37,844 nucleotides of DNA from Bacteroidota bacterium (GCA_029555415.1 JAKPSI010000127.1:1-37844); one strand, 5' to 3'; positions 7,371-15,987 are shown, counted from the first letter of the stretch. Numbers and translations are program-made. Notes: a model not told the origin generated them from the sequence alone.

Positions 7371-8534
7371 TCAGTCCATCCGGTCAAGCGCCTGAGAAAT
7401 GTCGGCGATCAGCCAGGAAGCCTCTTCCAGTCCACAATACAGCCTGACATAACGGTGCTCCGGGTTGGAGGGGTCAAAATCACCCGCAGGGATACCCGCG
7501 CATTTCGGAATGGCAAGGGATTCATGCCCACCCCAGCTGACCGCCATCATGATATGTTTCAGGCTTTCGCAGAAACGGACGATGGCGTCCCGGCTATTGG
7601 TTTTGAGGGCGATCGTGATCAGCCCGCATGCGCCACCCATCTGCTTTTGGGCCAGTTCATACTGAGGGAAAGTCGGGTCGAGCGGAAAGAGCAAAAAGTC
7701 GATTTTAGGGTGCTGCTTCAAAAAAGCCAGCACTTCCGCGGTCGTTTTGGTGATCCGGTCGATCCGCGCCGGAAGGGTCCGTAAGCCGCGGATCATCAGC
7801 CAGGCATTGAAAGGCTGAATGCCGCTACCGATATTGAGGTATTCGCTGTCGAAGATCTTTTTCATACTGGCATGCGTACCGCATAATACCCCTCCGAGTG
7901 TATCACTGTGTCCGCCGATATATTTGGTGGCGGTCTGCATCACCAGGTCGATCCCCATGTCAATGGGCTTTTGATAGAGCGGGGTACAGTAACTGTTATC
8001 GATCAGCGTCTTGATGTTCCTGGACTTTGCCAATGCGGCAACGGCCCGGATGTCCTGCAGCGCGAACGTCCAGCTGTTGGGCGATTCCAGATAATAGAAA
8101 GTGGTATTGGGTTGTGTGGCGGTTTCCCAGTTTTCGATCTTCGTTCCGTCAATGAATGTATGCGTGACACCAAAACGCGGCAGGATCACTTCCAGCATAC
8201 GCTGAACCCAGGTATAAGGCGACTTCACGGAAACGATATGGTCACCTGCTTTTACATAAGCCATGATGCCGGCGAAGATGGCGGCAGCGCCGTTATTGAA
8301 TACGAGGCAATCTTCCGCGCCATCCAGCGCCGCGAGTTTTTTGCGGAGGATGTCAACGGTCGGGTTGATACCGCGACTGTAGAGATAGGTGCTCATTTCA
8401 TCTTCAAAGGCAGCGGTGAGATCGCTTACTTTTTTGAATGTGAAATTGCTGGTCTGGATGATCGGAGGTGCTACGGCGTTGAAATAATGTTCGCGGTCTT
8501 CACCCAGTTCGTTGAGGATATAAGAGATGTCCAT
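7371..8534 (-). CDS. Cys/Met-metabolism PLP-dependent enzyme (cystathionine beta-lyase-like)
   Basis: The 387-residue cytoplasmic enzyme belongs to the trans-sulfuration family of fold-type I PLP enzymes. These carry out cystathionine beta- or gamma-cleavage or synthesis, or methionine gamma-lysis. Landmarks are the substrate-side YLYSRGINPT, the phosphate-binding NNGAAAI (80-86), the cofactor aspartate in TLIDNSYCTPLYQKP, and the Schiff-base lysine K204 in TATKYIGGHSD. A C-terminal EHRYVRLYCGLEE matches the family's substrate-carboxylate region. The reaction within the family cannot be fixed from sequence. It starts one base after the stop codon of an amino-acid permease gene, so the pair probably imports and processes one amino acid, perhaps a sulfur-containing one. 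Confidence 0.88.
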   Translation of the reverse strand: MDISYILNELGEDREHYFNAVAPPIIQTSNFTFKKVSDLTAAFEDEMSTYLYSRGINPTVDILRKKLAALDGAEDCLVFNNGAAAIFAGIMAYVKAGDHIVSVKSPYTWVQRMLEVILPRFGVTHTFIDGTKIENWETATQPNTTFYYLESPNSWTFALQDIRAVAALAKSRNIKTLIDNSYCTPLYQKPIDMGIDLVMQTATKYIGGHSDTLGGVLCGTHASMKKIFDSEYLNIGSGIQPFNAWLMIRGLRTLPARIDRITKTTAEVLAFLKQHPKIDFLLFPLDPTFPQYELAQKQMGGACGLITIALKTNSRDAIVRFCESLKHIMMAVSWGGHESLAIPKCAGIPAGDFDPSNPEHRYVRLYCGLEEASWLIADISQALDRMD

Positions 8535-8535
8535 A

Positions 8536-9864
8536 TTATGCGGTCTTCTTGTGATAGAAAAAGTAATATACCATAAGTAGTGTCAGCAGTAGCCCAACAC
8601 CGATGAATGCAGCGTTCAGGTCTTTGATCACCACCCCTACCGCGATCATGAAATAACTGAACACGAAAAAGGAAGCCAGAATGGGCGTGAATTTATTCCA
8701 CGCACCTGTCACCATGGCTTCATTCTCTTTGCGCTTCCTTAATATAAAGATGGTAGCGGCGGATGTGCTCATGCCGATACTGTCGAGGAACATGGTGAAG
8801 TTGAGGATATTGTCGACACCCTTTCCAAAGAAGGTGATGACTATGGTGATGAGTGAAAAAGTTGTGAGCCCTGCCACCAGCGCTTCCGTCTTCGGATGGC
8901 GGATGGAGAACATCTTCGGAAATACTTTATCCTCACTCATAGCGAACATTACACGCGGATTGCTCATGAGCAGGATGTTGACATACGCAAGAACAGAGAG
9001 GAACATGAGCGCGTCAAATACTTTACCACCTGCTTTACCGAACCAGGCTTCACAAAGCAGCGCTCCGATCGCGGAAGCGTTCTTCATTTTATCATAACCG
9101 ATCACTTGCGTATAGGCCACGTTGATGAGCAGGTACAGACTGATGACGATGATGATCCCGATGATGATGCCTTTGGGGATGATGCGGGTATTCTTCACTT
9201 CGCCCCCGAAATTGATGGTTTGCTGATAACCGCCATAAGCGAAACAGACCGGAATGAGGGAAATGAGGAACAGGGAGACAGGACTGTTTTTCTCAAGCGT
9301 AAAGACCGGCGCATTGGCTTCCACGCCATGTGGTTCGATCATGACACCTTTGAAAACAGAAGCAATGAGCAGCACGACCAGACCTACCTTAATAATGATG
9401 AGTACATTCTGCGTGCGGCTGCTGGTCTTGAGTCCCATCATATTCACACCAAAGAAAATGGCAACGGCCACTATGGCTACAGCTGTATTGAACAGCACAC
9501 CACTCGGGTGACCGAACAGCAGATCACTCACATAATCGGAACCGATAAGTGCCACCACTGCAAGTGAAGCCGCGTTGCTGACGAGGATGAGGGCATTGAC
9601 CGTGAATCCAACGGCGGGATGATAGCAATGCGCGAAGATCTTGTAATAGCCGCCCATGGAGGGAAGACGGAGACCGATCTCTGCATAGGTCAGTGCGCCG
9701 CAGAGCGCGATGAGTCCGCCCGCGATCCACAATAAAAAGAAAATGGAACTGTTTCCGGAAGTTGCAGCAACGGATGCGGGGTTACGAAAGATACCCATGC
9801 CAATGACGAGACTGACGACGATAAGACTGAGATCGAAGAGGCCAAGCTGATTCCGTTTACTCAT
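8536..9864 (-). CDS. APC-superfamily amino-acid permease
   Basis: The 442-residue polytopic protein is predicted to carry amino acids across the inner membrane. I start it at MSKRNQLGLFDLSLIVV rather than 51 bases earlier. The shorter form gives the usual APC N-terminus, and the longer one would run across the divergent promoter. TM1 holds the family glycine motif IGMGIFRNP, where the substrate's main-chain groups bind. TM2 and its following loop read LTYAEIGLRLPSMGGYY, also typical. About 12 helices can be counted, and the C-terminus is short and basic (FFYHKKTA). The PLP-enzyme gene follows with a one-base gap, so they form an operon. The substrate is not identifiable. Confidence 0.9.
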   Translation of the reverse strand: MSKRNQLGLFDLSLIVVSLVIGMGIFRNPASVAATSGNSSIFFLLWIAGGLIALCGALTYAEIGLRLPSMGGYYKIFAHCYHPAVGFTVNALILVSNAASLAVVALIGSDYVSDLLFGHPSGVLFNTAVAIVAVAIFFGVNMMGLKTSSRTQNVLIIIKVGLVVLLIASVFKGVMIEPHGVEANAPVFTLEKNSPVSLFLISLIPVCFAYGGYQQTINFGGEVKNTRIIPKGIIIGIIIVISLYLLINVAYTQVIGYDKMKNASAIGALLCEAWFGKAGGKVFDALMFLSVLAYVNILLMSNPRVMFAMSEDKVFPKMFSIRHPKTEALVAGLTTFSLITIVITFFGKGVDNILNFTMFLDSIGMSTSAATIFILRKRKENEAMVTGAWNKFTPILASFFVFSYFMIAVGVVIKDLNAAFIGVGLLLTLLMVYYFFYHKKTA

Positions 9865-9867
9865 GGC

Positions 9868-9898
9868 TTGAAGATACAAAGAAAAGGTTCTACCTTCG
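9868..9898 (+). promoter_or_regulatory. Bacteroidota-type promoter for the TonB receptor at 9921
   Basis: A TTG at 9868-9870 stands 20 bp before TACCTTCG at 9891-9898, matching the -33 TTG / -7 TAnnTTTG arrangement with one mismatch. Transcription would start near 9905, giving a leader of about 16 bases before the ATG at 9921. Confidence 0.6.
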
Positions 9899-9920
9899 TT
9901 CTTAGCCATTTCCACATTTT

Positions 9921-11993
9921 ATGAAAAAATCCATCTTGTTCCTTTCCATTGTCCTTTGTGTGCTTACACGAACCGCTTTTGCACAAGAGGCGAATACGGA
10001 CTCATCCAAAAATCTTGAAGAAGTTACGGTCAGGGCATTTGAACAGAACCGTTCCGTACTGAACAGCACTGCACCTGTCAAACTCATCGATCACATCACG
10101 GGTAACTATTTCAATCCGGGTACACTGGTCAATGCCATGAACAGTGTAGCGGGTGTACGTGTGGAAGAGCGTTCTCCGGGCAGTTACCGGATCAACGTCA
10201 GAGGCAGTTCGCTGCGTTCCCCTTTCGGTGTACGGAACATGAAAGTGTACTGGAACGGCATTCCCATCAGTGATCCGGGTGGCAATACCTATTTCAACCA
10301 GTTCGCGTGGAATAATTTTTCACGGATGGAATTATTCAAAGGACCCGCCGGCAGTATGTATGGTGCGGGAACCGGCGGATTATTGTTGCTGGAGAACGGA
10401 GAAAGGTTTCAACCCGGCGCCGAGATCACTTACAGCGGCGGCACCTATAATATGATGCATCTGGATGCCGCGGCAAGATGGGGGAACGGTGACAACAGGA
10501 ATCAGCTGACCTATGCACATAACGCGACGGACGGCTACCGTGTACAAACCAACATGCACCGCGATAATGCAAGCTGGTTCTCCGATTTTCGTTTGTCACC
10601 CAAACAGCAGATCACCGCTTCCTTCTTATTCAGTGATCTTTATTATCAAACGCCCGGTGCTTTGACACTGGCAGAATTCAGGGCCAACCCCAAAGCAGCA
10701 AGACCCGCTGGCGGTGGATTCCCTTCCGCTGTCAATGCCCATGCTTCCATTTATCAGAAAAATGTACTCGCAGGTTTCACGGACAAGATCAGCATCAGTG
10801 ACGCGATCAGCAATACCACTACATTCTATGGCGCATATGCGCAAGTGAATAATTCCGCGATCCGCAATTATGAAAGAAGGATCGAACCGCATGCAGGCGG
10901 CCGCAGTGTATTCAGCTGGAACAAGAGCAGCAATGATACCCACTGGCAATGGGTAGCTGGTGCGGAATTCCAGCAAGGTTGGTTCAATACACAGGTTTCG
11001 AAGAACAAGAACGGCAATCCGGATACTTTACAGACGAATGACGATGTACTGAATTCCTCTTTCAATGTTTTCCTGCAGGGGGATGTTCAAACGAAGAACA
11101 ACTGGTTCGTTACCGCCGGGATCAGTTCCACACAAACAAAAGTGTCCATTACACGATTGAATAAATATCCCGTCACGGAACAAAAAAGAACTTACCGCAA
11201 TGAGCTGGCACCGCGTCTGTCCGTTCTGAAAAAGATCAACGCCCGCATCTCGTGGCTGGCCACGGTTTCAAAAGGATTCTCACCTCCGACGGTTGCCGAG
11301 GTATTGCCTTCCACCGGTGTGATCACAACGGAACTGGAAGCGGAGAACGGATGGAATTATGAAACGACCCTTCGCTACCATACCCACGACAGCAAATTCC
11401 AATTGGAAGCGACCGGATTCTATTTCCGTTTACACCAGGCACTGGTGCAACGCAGAGATGCCGGCGGGTCCGATTATTTCACAAATGCGGGTGGCATCAA
11501 TCAGGCAGGTGCTGAGTTCCACGCATCCTATACTTACGAGCATACGAATGGTTTTCTGGACTACGCGCATTTCAGCAGCGATGTGACCTTATCGCATTTC
11601 CGTTATGATTCATTTATCAAAGGGACCGATGATTTTTCCGGCAAGAAAGTACCTTCTGTCCCCTCCCAATCCATCAGCCTGCTGGCGGACCTTCAATTCC
11701 AGAAAGGTTTCTTCCTTTATATAGGATATTATGGCGCCTCACGCATCTATCTGAATGACGCGAATACCGCTTCCGCGGATCCTTATCACATCCTGGACGC
11801 GAGGATCGGATGGAAAACTGCATTCGCGAAAAAACTAAAGCTGAATGTGTTTGCCGGTGCGGGCAATCTGCTGGATGAGCATTACAGTCTGGGTAACGAT
11901 ATCAATGCCGCAGGCGGCCGCTATTACAACGCAGCTCCCGCGCGTAACTATTACGCGGGCATTTCATTCCAGTGCCTGCATCAGAAACATTAA
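9921..11993 (+). CDS. TonB-dependent outer-membrane receptor, substrate unknown
   Basis: The 690-residue protein should import a scarce ligand such as a siderophore, metal complex or cofactor through a TonB-gated 22-strand barrel. Residues 1-22 are a signal peptide (ending AFAQ). A candidate TonB box is EEVTVRAF (33-40). The plug domain shows VAGVRVEERSPGSYRINVRGSS, written here across its 22 residues only in part: VAGVRVEE then YRINVRG, followed by MKVYWNGIPISDP and the FKGPAGSMYGAGTGG signature. The barrel ends in an aromatic-rich strand near NYYAGISFQC. It lacks the carboxypeptidase-regulatory-like domain of SusC proteins and has no SusD neighbour. It is divergent from the permease and overlaps the next gene tail to tail by 4 bp. 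Confidence 0.92.
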   Translation: MKKSILFLSIVLCVLTRTAFAQEANTDSSKNLEEVTVRAFEQNRSVLNSTAPVKLIDHITGNYFNPGTLVNAMNSVAGVRVEERSPGSYRINVRGSSLRSPFGVRNMKVYWNGIPISDPGGNTYFNQFAWNNFSRMELFKGPAGSMYGAGTGGLLLLENGERFQPGAEITYSGGTYNMMHLDAAARWGNGDNRNQLTYAHNATDGYRVQTNMHRDNASWFSDFRLSPKQQITASFLFSDLYYQTPGALTLAEFRANPKAARPAGGGFPSAVNAHASIYQKNVLAGFTDKISISDAISNTTTFYGAYAQVNNSAIRNYERRIEPHAGGRSVFSWNKSSNDTHWQWVAGAEFQQGWFNTQVSKNKNGNPDTLQTNDDVLNSSFNVFLQGDVQTKNNWFVTAGISSTQTKVSITRLNKYPVTEQKRTYRNELAPRLSVLKKINARISWLATVSKGFSPPTVAEVLPSTGVITTELEAENGWNYETTLRYHTHDSKFQLEATGFYFRLHQALVQRRDAGGSDYFTNAGGINQAGAEFHASYTYEHTNGFLDYAHFSSDVTLSHFRYDSFIKGTDDFSGKKVPSVPSQSISLLADLQFQKGFFLYIGYYGASRIYLNDANTASADPYHILDARIGWKTAFAKKLKLNVFAGAGNLLDEHYSLGNDINAAGGRYYNAAPARNYYAGISFQCLHQKH

Positions 11994-12721
11994 AACTTCG
12001 GACAAGCCAGCGGATTCTTCTTCCCGATGCGGTACACTGCACTGATCATTACCGTATGGTAGTGATCGTTCTTGTCGGGGTTCGCAGCCAGGCTGAATCC
12101 ATCAAGATAATCCGTGTACAGTAAGCGATAGGTCCCTTCCGCCGTTACAGATAACCTTTCGGAAATTCCATAACGCACACCTACACCCATTGGGATCTCG
12201 GGCAAAACCTTTGGCAGTGAATGGTTGATGTCTTCCGCCAGTCTTGCCGTTACATCGGAAGGCAGGGCATTGAAATATTCCGGATCGTAGCGACTGTAAT
12301 CCCGTTTGATCTTCACGAAACTCAGGGCACCGCCACCGAATAAATAAGGATGGATGCCTTTAGCTTCTGCATTATCCTTCATCGGGTACCAGACGGCGAG
12401 TTCGGACAATTCCCACACCCGTGACTTGAATGCGAAATTCCGGGCCTGCCGCCAGGCGGGTGTTTTATAGATGGATTCATCCGCATGCAGACTGCCGATA
12501 GCGAGATTGGTGCGGAGGCCCAAAGAAGGGCTGACGATCTTCGTGATAAAAAGCTGGAAACCGGGCCGCATGGTACGGAAAGAACCAAAACGGTTGGGCG
12601 TCAGATCGCCCTGGTAAACGAACGCACCGATACCGAATCCGAGCTCATATTTATGGAGCGATTGCGCACTGGCGGAAATACTTTGAAAGGAGAAAACTAA
12701 AACGATAATTCTTTTCAACAT
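11990..12721 (-). CDS. Outer-membrane beta-barrel protein (DUF6089-like)
   Basis: The protein (243 residues from the chosen ATG) has a signal peptide MLKRIIVLVFSFQSISASAQ. It continues with alternating strands typical of a small barrel: YELGFGIGAFVYQGDL, PGFQLFITKIVSPSLGLRTN, HPYLFGGGALSFVKI and MGVGVRYGISERLSVTAEG. The opening HKYELGFGIGAFVYQGDLTP and late YTDYLDGFS are what I associate with Bacteroidota DUF6089 proteins, which have no established biochemical role. ATGs 12 and 36 bases upstream are possible but less natural for a signal peptide. Its last 4 bases overlap the 3' end of the convergent TonB receptor gene, so no intergenic terminator exists between them. Confidence 0.8.
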   Translation of the reverse strand: MLKRIIVLVFSFQSISASAQSLHKYELGFGIGAFVYQGDLTPNRFGSFRTMRPGFQLFITKIVSPSLGLRTNLAIGSLHADESIYKTPAWRQARNFAFKSRVWELSELAVWYPMKDNAEAKGIHPYLFGGGALSFVKIKRDYSRYDPEYFNALPSDVTARLAEDINHSLPKVLPEIPMGVGVRYGISERLSVTAEGTYRLLYTDYLDGFSLAANPDKNDHYHTVMISAVYRIGKKNPLACPKF

Positions 12722-13017
12722 GCTGTTGATCATGGTGTACTGGTTTACGGAAAGCAAAGGCCTTCACTGGTTTTAAAAAAAGCAGCATGCTGGTGAAGCG
12801 TTTTCAGGAAAGGGTTGGGATACTAACTGAACGGGAATACCGGCTGATTCGTACCGGTTGAAATGTTAAAGCGTGCAGGTTTTAAAATTGCTTCATGCGT
12901 AGGTGAACATCTGACCAATTTCATGCCGGAAAGTTTAATGGGGAAAAGCGATTTTTTAAAGCTGATTTCTTTCAACGCTTTGTGAATAAGAAAAACCGCC
13001 GGTTTTGAAGAGCCGCT
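12722..13017. other. Divergent intergenic region, no gene seen
   Basis: This stretch separates the barrel gene from the cobalamin riboswitch. It holds a perfect 10-bp palindrome CAGCATGCTG at 12783-12792 and two TACCGG copies near 12840-12860. I see no supported ORF or RNA gene. No convincing promoter for the leftward gene was found. Confidence 0.5.
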
Positions 13018-13025
13018 TATTTTTG
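13018..13025 (+). promoter_or_regulatory. -7 box for the riboswitch-btuB transcript
   Basis: TATTTTTG fits TAnnTTTG exactly and lies immediately before the first conserved riboswitch bases, so the transcript would begin with the riboswitch. A -33 TTG is not present at the standard spacing. Confidence 0.5.
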
Positions 13026-13209
13026 TGCCTTCAGGTTCCCGGCTATCAAAGCCGGAATTAAAAGGGAATCCGGTGTGAATCCGGAGCTATCCCCGTAGCT
13101 GTAAGGCCTTCAGGAAATGGATTATTTCCTGTATCCCGGCAAAAAAACCACTGCGGCAATGCCGCGGGAAGGTGCCGGGAAACAAGCTGAGCCAGAAGAC
13201 CTGCCTGAT
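13026..13209 (+). promoter_or_regulatory. Cobalamin riboswitch
   Basis: The canonical conserved parts appear in order. GGGAATCCGGTG and GAATCCGGAGCTATCCCCG are near 13060-13097, followed by TAGCTGTAAG. Next come CCACTGCGGCAATGCCGCGG and GGAAGGTG near 13149-13174. Last is the B12 box AGCCAGAAGACCTGCC ending at about 13205. The outer helix pairs CAGGT near the 5' end with ACCTG in the box. It should bind adenosylcobalamin or a related corrinoid and lower expression of the downstream btuB. Confidence 0.95.
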
Positions 13210-13243
13210 CCGTCAACCATTTTCAGCTTTCGGGTGAAAGGCA

Positions 13244-13274
13244 TGAAATGTAAAGGCCCCGCCTTCTCATTTCA
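13244..13274 (+). promoter_or_regulatory. Hairpin in the riboswitch expression platform
   Basis: TGAAATG at 13244-13250 pairs with CATTTCA at 13268-13274. Inside it AGGC pairs with GCCT around a CCC loop. A smaller hairpin, CTTTC-GGGT-GAAAG, precedes it at 13227-13240. The position between aptamer and the btuB start suggests a role in switching. The downstream tail GGTTTAATTTT is a poor T-run, so the mechanism is open. Confidence 0.5.
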
Positions 13275-13313
13275 GGTTTAATTTTCCGGAAGCAGTCACA
13301 CAAAAACTTTTTT

Positions 13314-15296
13314 ATGAAAAAAAGCATTTTGGCCGTGGCTGCGATCATCATCAGCAGCCGGCTTCTGGCCCAGCAAGACAGCATCATCGTGGAAACCGAT
13401 GGTATTTTCAAAAACCCTGAACTGACCCGTGTGGTGGTGACCGCCACCCGTTATCCGCTCAAACAATCGGAAACAGGCAAAGTACTCACGGTCATTACCC
13501 GTGAACAGCTTGACCGGCAGGCGGGACTCAGTGTGATGTCCATCCTCAACCGCCAACCCGGCATCAGTGTGAACGGAGCCAGTAACAATCCCGGTACAGT
13601 GCAGACCCTGAACATCCGGGGTGCTGCGGCAGGCAATGCGCTGGTACTGATCGATGGCATTCCGGTGAATGACCCGTCGGTGATCTACAATTATTTTGAC
13701 CTGAACCTGCTGGCCGTTGATCAGATCGAAAGGATCGAGATCCTGAAAGGGGGACAATCCACTTTATATGGCAGTGATGCGGTGGCCGGTATCATCAATA
13801 TCATTACGCGGAAAGCCGGTTCAAAAAAGATCAGCGGATTCCTGAACAGCCAGGCAGGAAGCTACGGCATGTTACGTAACAGTGCAGGGATCAATGGCAC
13901 CTTGCAAAGTTCGAAGTATCAGTTACAGATCACGGATCAGCGTGCAAAAGGATTTTCCTCTGCTTATGATTCAGGCAGTATTGGACATTTCGACAGAGAT
14001 GATTACAACCAGCAGACCATTTCCGGCAACTGGCAGACACAACTTTCTAAAAAGCTTTCCCTGAAAGCGGGTGGCCAATATAGCAGATATGAAACCGGTC
14101 TTGACGCCGGCGCATTCCACGACGATAAAGATTTCAGTGCCACGAGCCGGAACGCACAGGTGATGACGGGGCTGGCTTATACTTTTCCGAAAGGCGCTTT
14201 GAATCTGAATTACCAGTACAACAGTATGGAAAGGGTATATACGGATGATTCAACGGATAAGAGTTCGGCATATGCCTTTTATTCAAAAGGAAGTTTTAAG
14301 GGCAACTCCCATTTCGCGGAATTGTATGGCAACTATACAATAAAAAATGTCCGTTTACTGGCAGGCGCCGATCTCCGGAAACACGCGACCACACAGGATT
14401 ATTTCTCATTCGGCATCTTTGGTCCGTACAGCAGTCACCTGGATGATTCGCTGGCACACATGCAACAGGTTTCAGGGTTTGCTTCCGTATTATTCAAGGC
14501 AAAGAGTTTTTCAATGGAAGCGGGCGGGCGATTGAACCATCATTCTGTATACGGTGATAATTTCACTTATACATTCAATCCATCTTACCTCATTCAGCAA
14601 CGCGTGAAACTTTTCGTGAATCTGTATTCTGCGTACAAGACCCCTACCCTGTATCAGTTATTCGACGCGTATTCCGGCAACAAGGACCTCAAGCCGGAAG
14701 AATCGAATATAGCCGAAGCAGGTGCGGAGTATTATCATGGACGTGCATTCCATACCCGTTTGGTTTGGTTCAGCCGCAATACGAAGCATGCGATCCAGTA
14801 CATTACGATCGATCCTTTCAATTTCATCAGTCACTACGAGAACATTAACAGTCAGAAAAGTAACGGACTGGAATGGGATGCGTCGCTGAAAGCAGGCAAA
14901 TGGAATATTGAAACGAATTACACGTATACCACTGGCAAGCTGAGAACGAACTATGATCCTTCCGGCAATAAGCTGGCTTCCGATACCAGTTTCAATAACC
15001 TGTACCGCATTCCGAAGCACGCGTTCAATATATCGGTGCAGTGGCAGGCAAATCCGAAACTGGGACTTGAAATGGCATCGCATACAGTGAGCGACCGCCT
15101 AGAACTCGTTTATGGTGAGGCACCGAAAGTACTGCAGGCATACACGACGATCGACCTGCGCGGGCAGTACAAGCTCAATGCGCACTGGCGGTTCTTCGTG
15201 AACGTGGAGAACCTTACGAACACGGAATATTTCGATATCCTGGGTTATAATTCACGCCGTTTCAATGCGGCGGCCGGTTTCCTGCTGAATTTTTAA
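13314..15296 (+). CDS. btuB: TonB-dependent cobalamin receptor BtuB
   Basis: The 660-residue outer-membrane receptor should take up vitamin B12 or other corrinoids with TonB energy. It has a signal peptide (1-19, ending LLAQ) and a TonB-box region LTRVVVTATRYP (about 38-49). The plug motifs are typical: ILNRQPGISVNG, LNIRGAAAGNALVLIDGIPVNDP in part, IERIEILKGGQSTLYGSDAVAGIINI in part, and a long 22-strand barrel. The last strands read FVNVENLTNTEYFDILGYNSRRF, cut here to VNVENLTNTEYFD. The BtuB assignment rests mainly on the cobalamin riboswitch 100 bp upstream together with the short receptor architecture. A MarC-type gene with its own -7 box follows. Confidence 0.92.
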   Translation: MKKSILAVAAIIISSRLLAQQDSIIVETDGIFKNPELTRVVVTATRYPLKQSETGKVLTVITREQLDRQAGLSVMSILNRQPGISVNGASNNPGTVQTLNIRGAAAGNALVLIDGIPVNDPSVIYNYFDLNLLAVDQIERIEILKGGQSTLYGSDAVAGIINIITRKAGSKKISGFLNSQAGSYGMLRNSAGINGTLQSSKYQLQITDQRAKGFSSAYDSGSIGHFDRDDYNQQTISGNWQTQLSKKLSLKAGGQYSRYETGLDAGAFHDDKDFSATSRNAQVMTGLAYTFPKGALNLNYQYNSMERVYTDDSTDKSSAYAFYSKGSFKGNSHFAELYGNYTIKNVRLLAGADLRKHATTQDYFSFGIFGPYSSHLDDSLAHMQQVSGFASVLFKAKSFSMEAGGRLNHHSVYGDNFTYTFNPSYLIQQRVKLFVNLYSAYKTPTLYQLFDAYSGNKDLKPEESNIAEAGAEYYHGRAFHTRLVWFSRNTKHAIQYITIDPFNFISHYENINSQKSNGLEWDASLKAGKWNIETNYTYTTGKLRTNYDPSGNKLASDTSFNNLYRIPKHAFNISVQWQANPKLGLEMASHTVSDRLELVYGEAPKVLQAYTTIDLRGQYKLNAHWRFFVNVENLTNTEYFDILGYNSRRFNAAAGFLLNF

Positions 15297-15311
15297 AAGG
15301 CGGGACCTGCT

Positions 15312-15319
15312 TACATTTG
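15312..15319 (+). promoter_or_regulatory. -7 box for the MarC-family gene
   Basis: TACATTTG is an exact TAnnTTTG match 14 bp before the ATG at 15334. No -33 TTG is found 20 bp upstream, where the btuB stop codon lies. It suggests expression partly independent of the riboswitch. Confidence 0.45.
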
Positions 15320-15333
15320 CTAAAACTCATTTT

Positions 15334-15912
15334 ATGACGATCGATCCCGGCGAACTGCTAACGGTAACCTTCACGCTTTTTGCGGTCATTGATATCATCG
15401 GCTCTGTCCCGATCCTGATCTCCCTGAAACAGAAAATGGGCGGGATCCGGGAATGGAGAGCGACACTGGTATCGGGTGGTCTGATGATCGCGTTCTTGTT
15501 CGTGGGCAAGACCTTCCTGAAATTACTGGGACTGGATGTAAAATCATTCGCAGTAGGCGGATCGATCGTCATTTTCATTCTGGGGCTTGAGATGGTGCTG
15601 GGGCTCGAATTCTTCAAATCAGAAAAAGATGTATCCTCCGCAACAGTTGTCCCTATTGCTTTTCCGCTGATCGCAGGATCGGGTACACTGACCACGCTGA
15701 TGTCGCTCAAGGCTAACTTCGGCGAAACGACCATCCTGCTTGCGATCCTCATCAACCTGGTCATCGTATTCATCGTACTCAAATCGCTCAATGCCATCGC
15801 TCGTTTGCTGGGGCCTTCAGGTTTATTAGCGGTGAGAAAGTTTTTTGGCGTAATTTTGCTGGCTATTGCCGTGAAGATATTTGCGACGAATGCGCACGGA
15901 CTTATAAAGTAG
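15334..15912 (+). CDS. MarC-family integral membrane protein
   Basis: The 192-residue protein has about six membrane helices and the MarC/YchE pattern: an N-terminal FTLFAVIDIIGSVPILISL, a central VVPIAFPLIAGSGTLTTLM, and a last helix with VRKFFGVILLAIAVKIF. Despite the family name, a role in multiple antibiotic resistance is not established, and transport function is unknown. It follows btuB by 37 bp. Its TAG stop codon at 15910-15912 overlaps the first unit of a heptad repeat array, so the repeat block abuts the reading frame without a gap. Confidence 0.88.
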   Translation: MTIDPGELLTVTFTLFAVIDIIGSVPILISLKQKMGGIREWRATLVSGGLMIAFLFVGKTFLKLLGLDVKSFAVGGSIVIFILGLEMVLGLEFFKSEKDVSSATVVPIAFPLIAGSGTLTTLMSLKANFGETTILLAILINLVIVFIVLKSLNAIARLLGPSGLLAVRKFFGVILLAIAVKIFATNAHGLIK

Positions 15913-15945
15913 TCAGTAGTCATTAGTCGATAGTCTGTAGTCAAA
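15911..15945 (+). repeat. Heptad repeat block A (AGTCNNT x5)
   Basis: Five 7-bp units follow each other with no spacer: AGTCAGT, AGTCATT, AGTCGAT, AGTCTGT, AGTCAAA. The AGTC core is constant and the last three bases vary. The first unit shares its first two bases with the MarC stop codon. Confidence 0.9.
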
Positions 15946-15987
15946 GCTCCTTATTAAAAAGTTGCACCAAATTTATTTTGAAACCCG

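Noticed and set aside
9865-9915. Longer start for the APC permease
   Set aside because: It would add a 17-residue polar extension and cross the promoter of the divergent receptor.
12783-12792. Palindrome CAGCATGCTG as an operator
   Set aside because: A single 10-bp palindrome without a matched promoter or regulator gene is too weak to call.
9921-15296. SusC-type receptors for glycans
   Set aside because: Both receptors are too short, lack the N-terminal carboxypeptidase-regulatory-like domain and have no SusD neighbour; one is tied to a cobalamin riboswitch.
15327-15944. 205-codon minus-strand ORF opposite the MarC gene
   Set aside because: Its start lies in the AGTC heptad array and the rest is antisense to a clear membrane protein; the repetitive TTDY start is an artefact of the 7-bp repeats.
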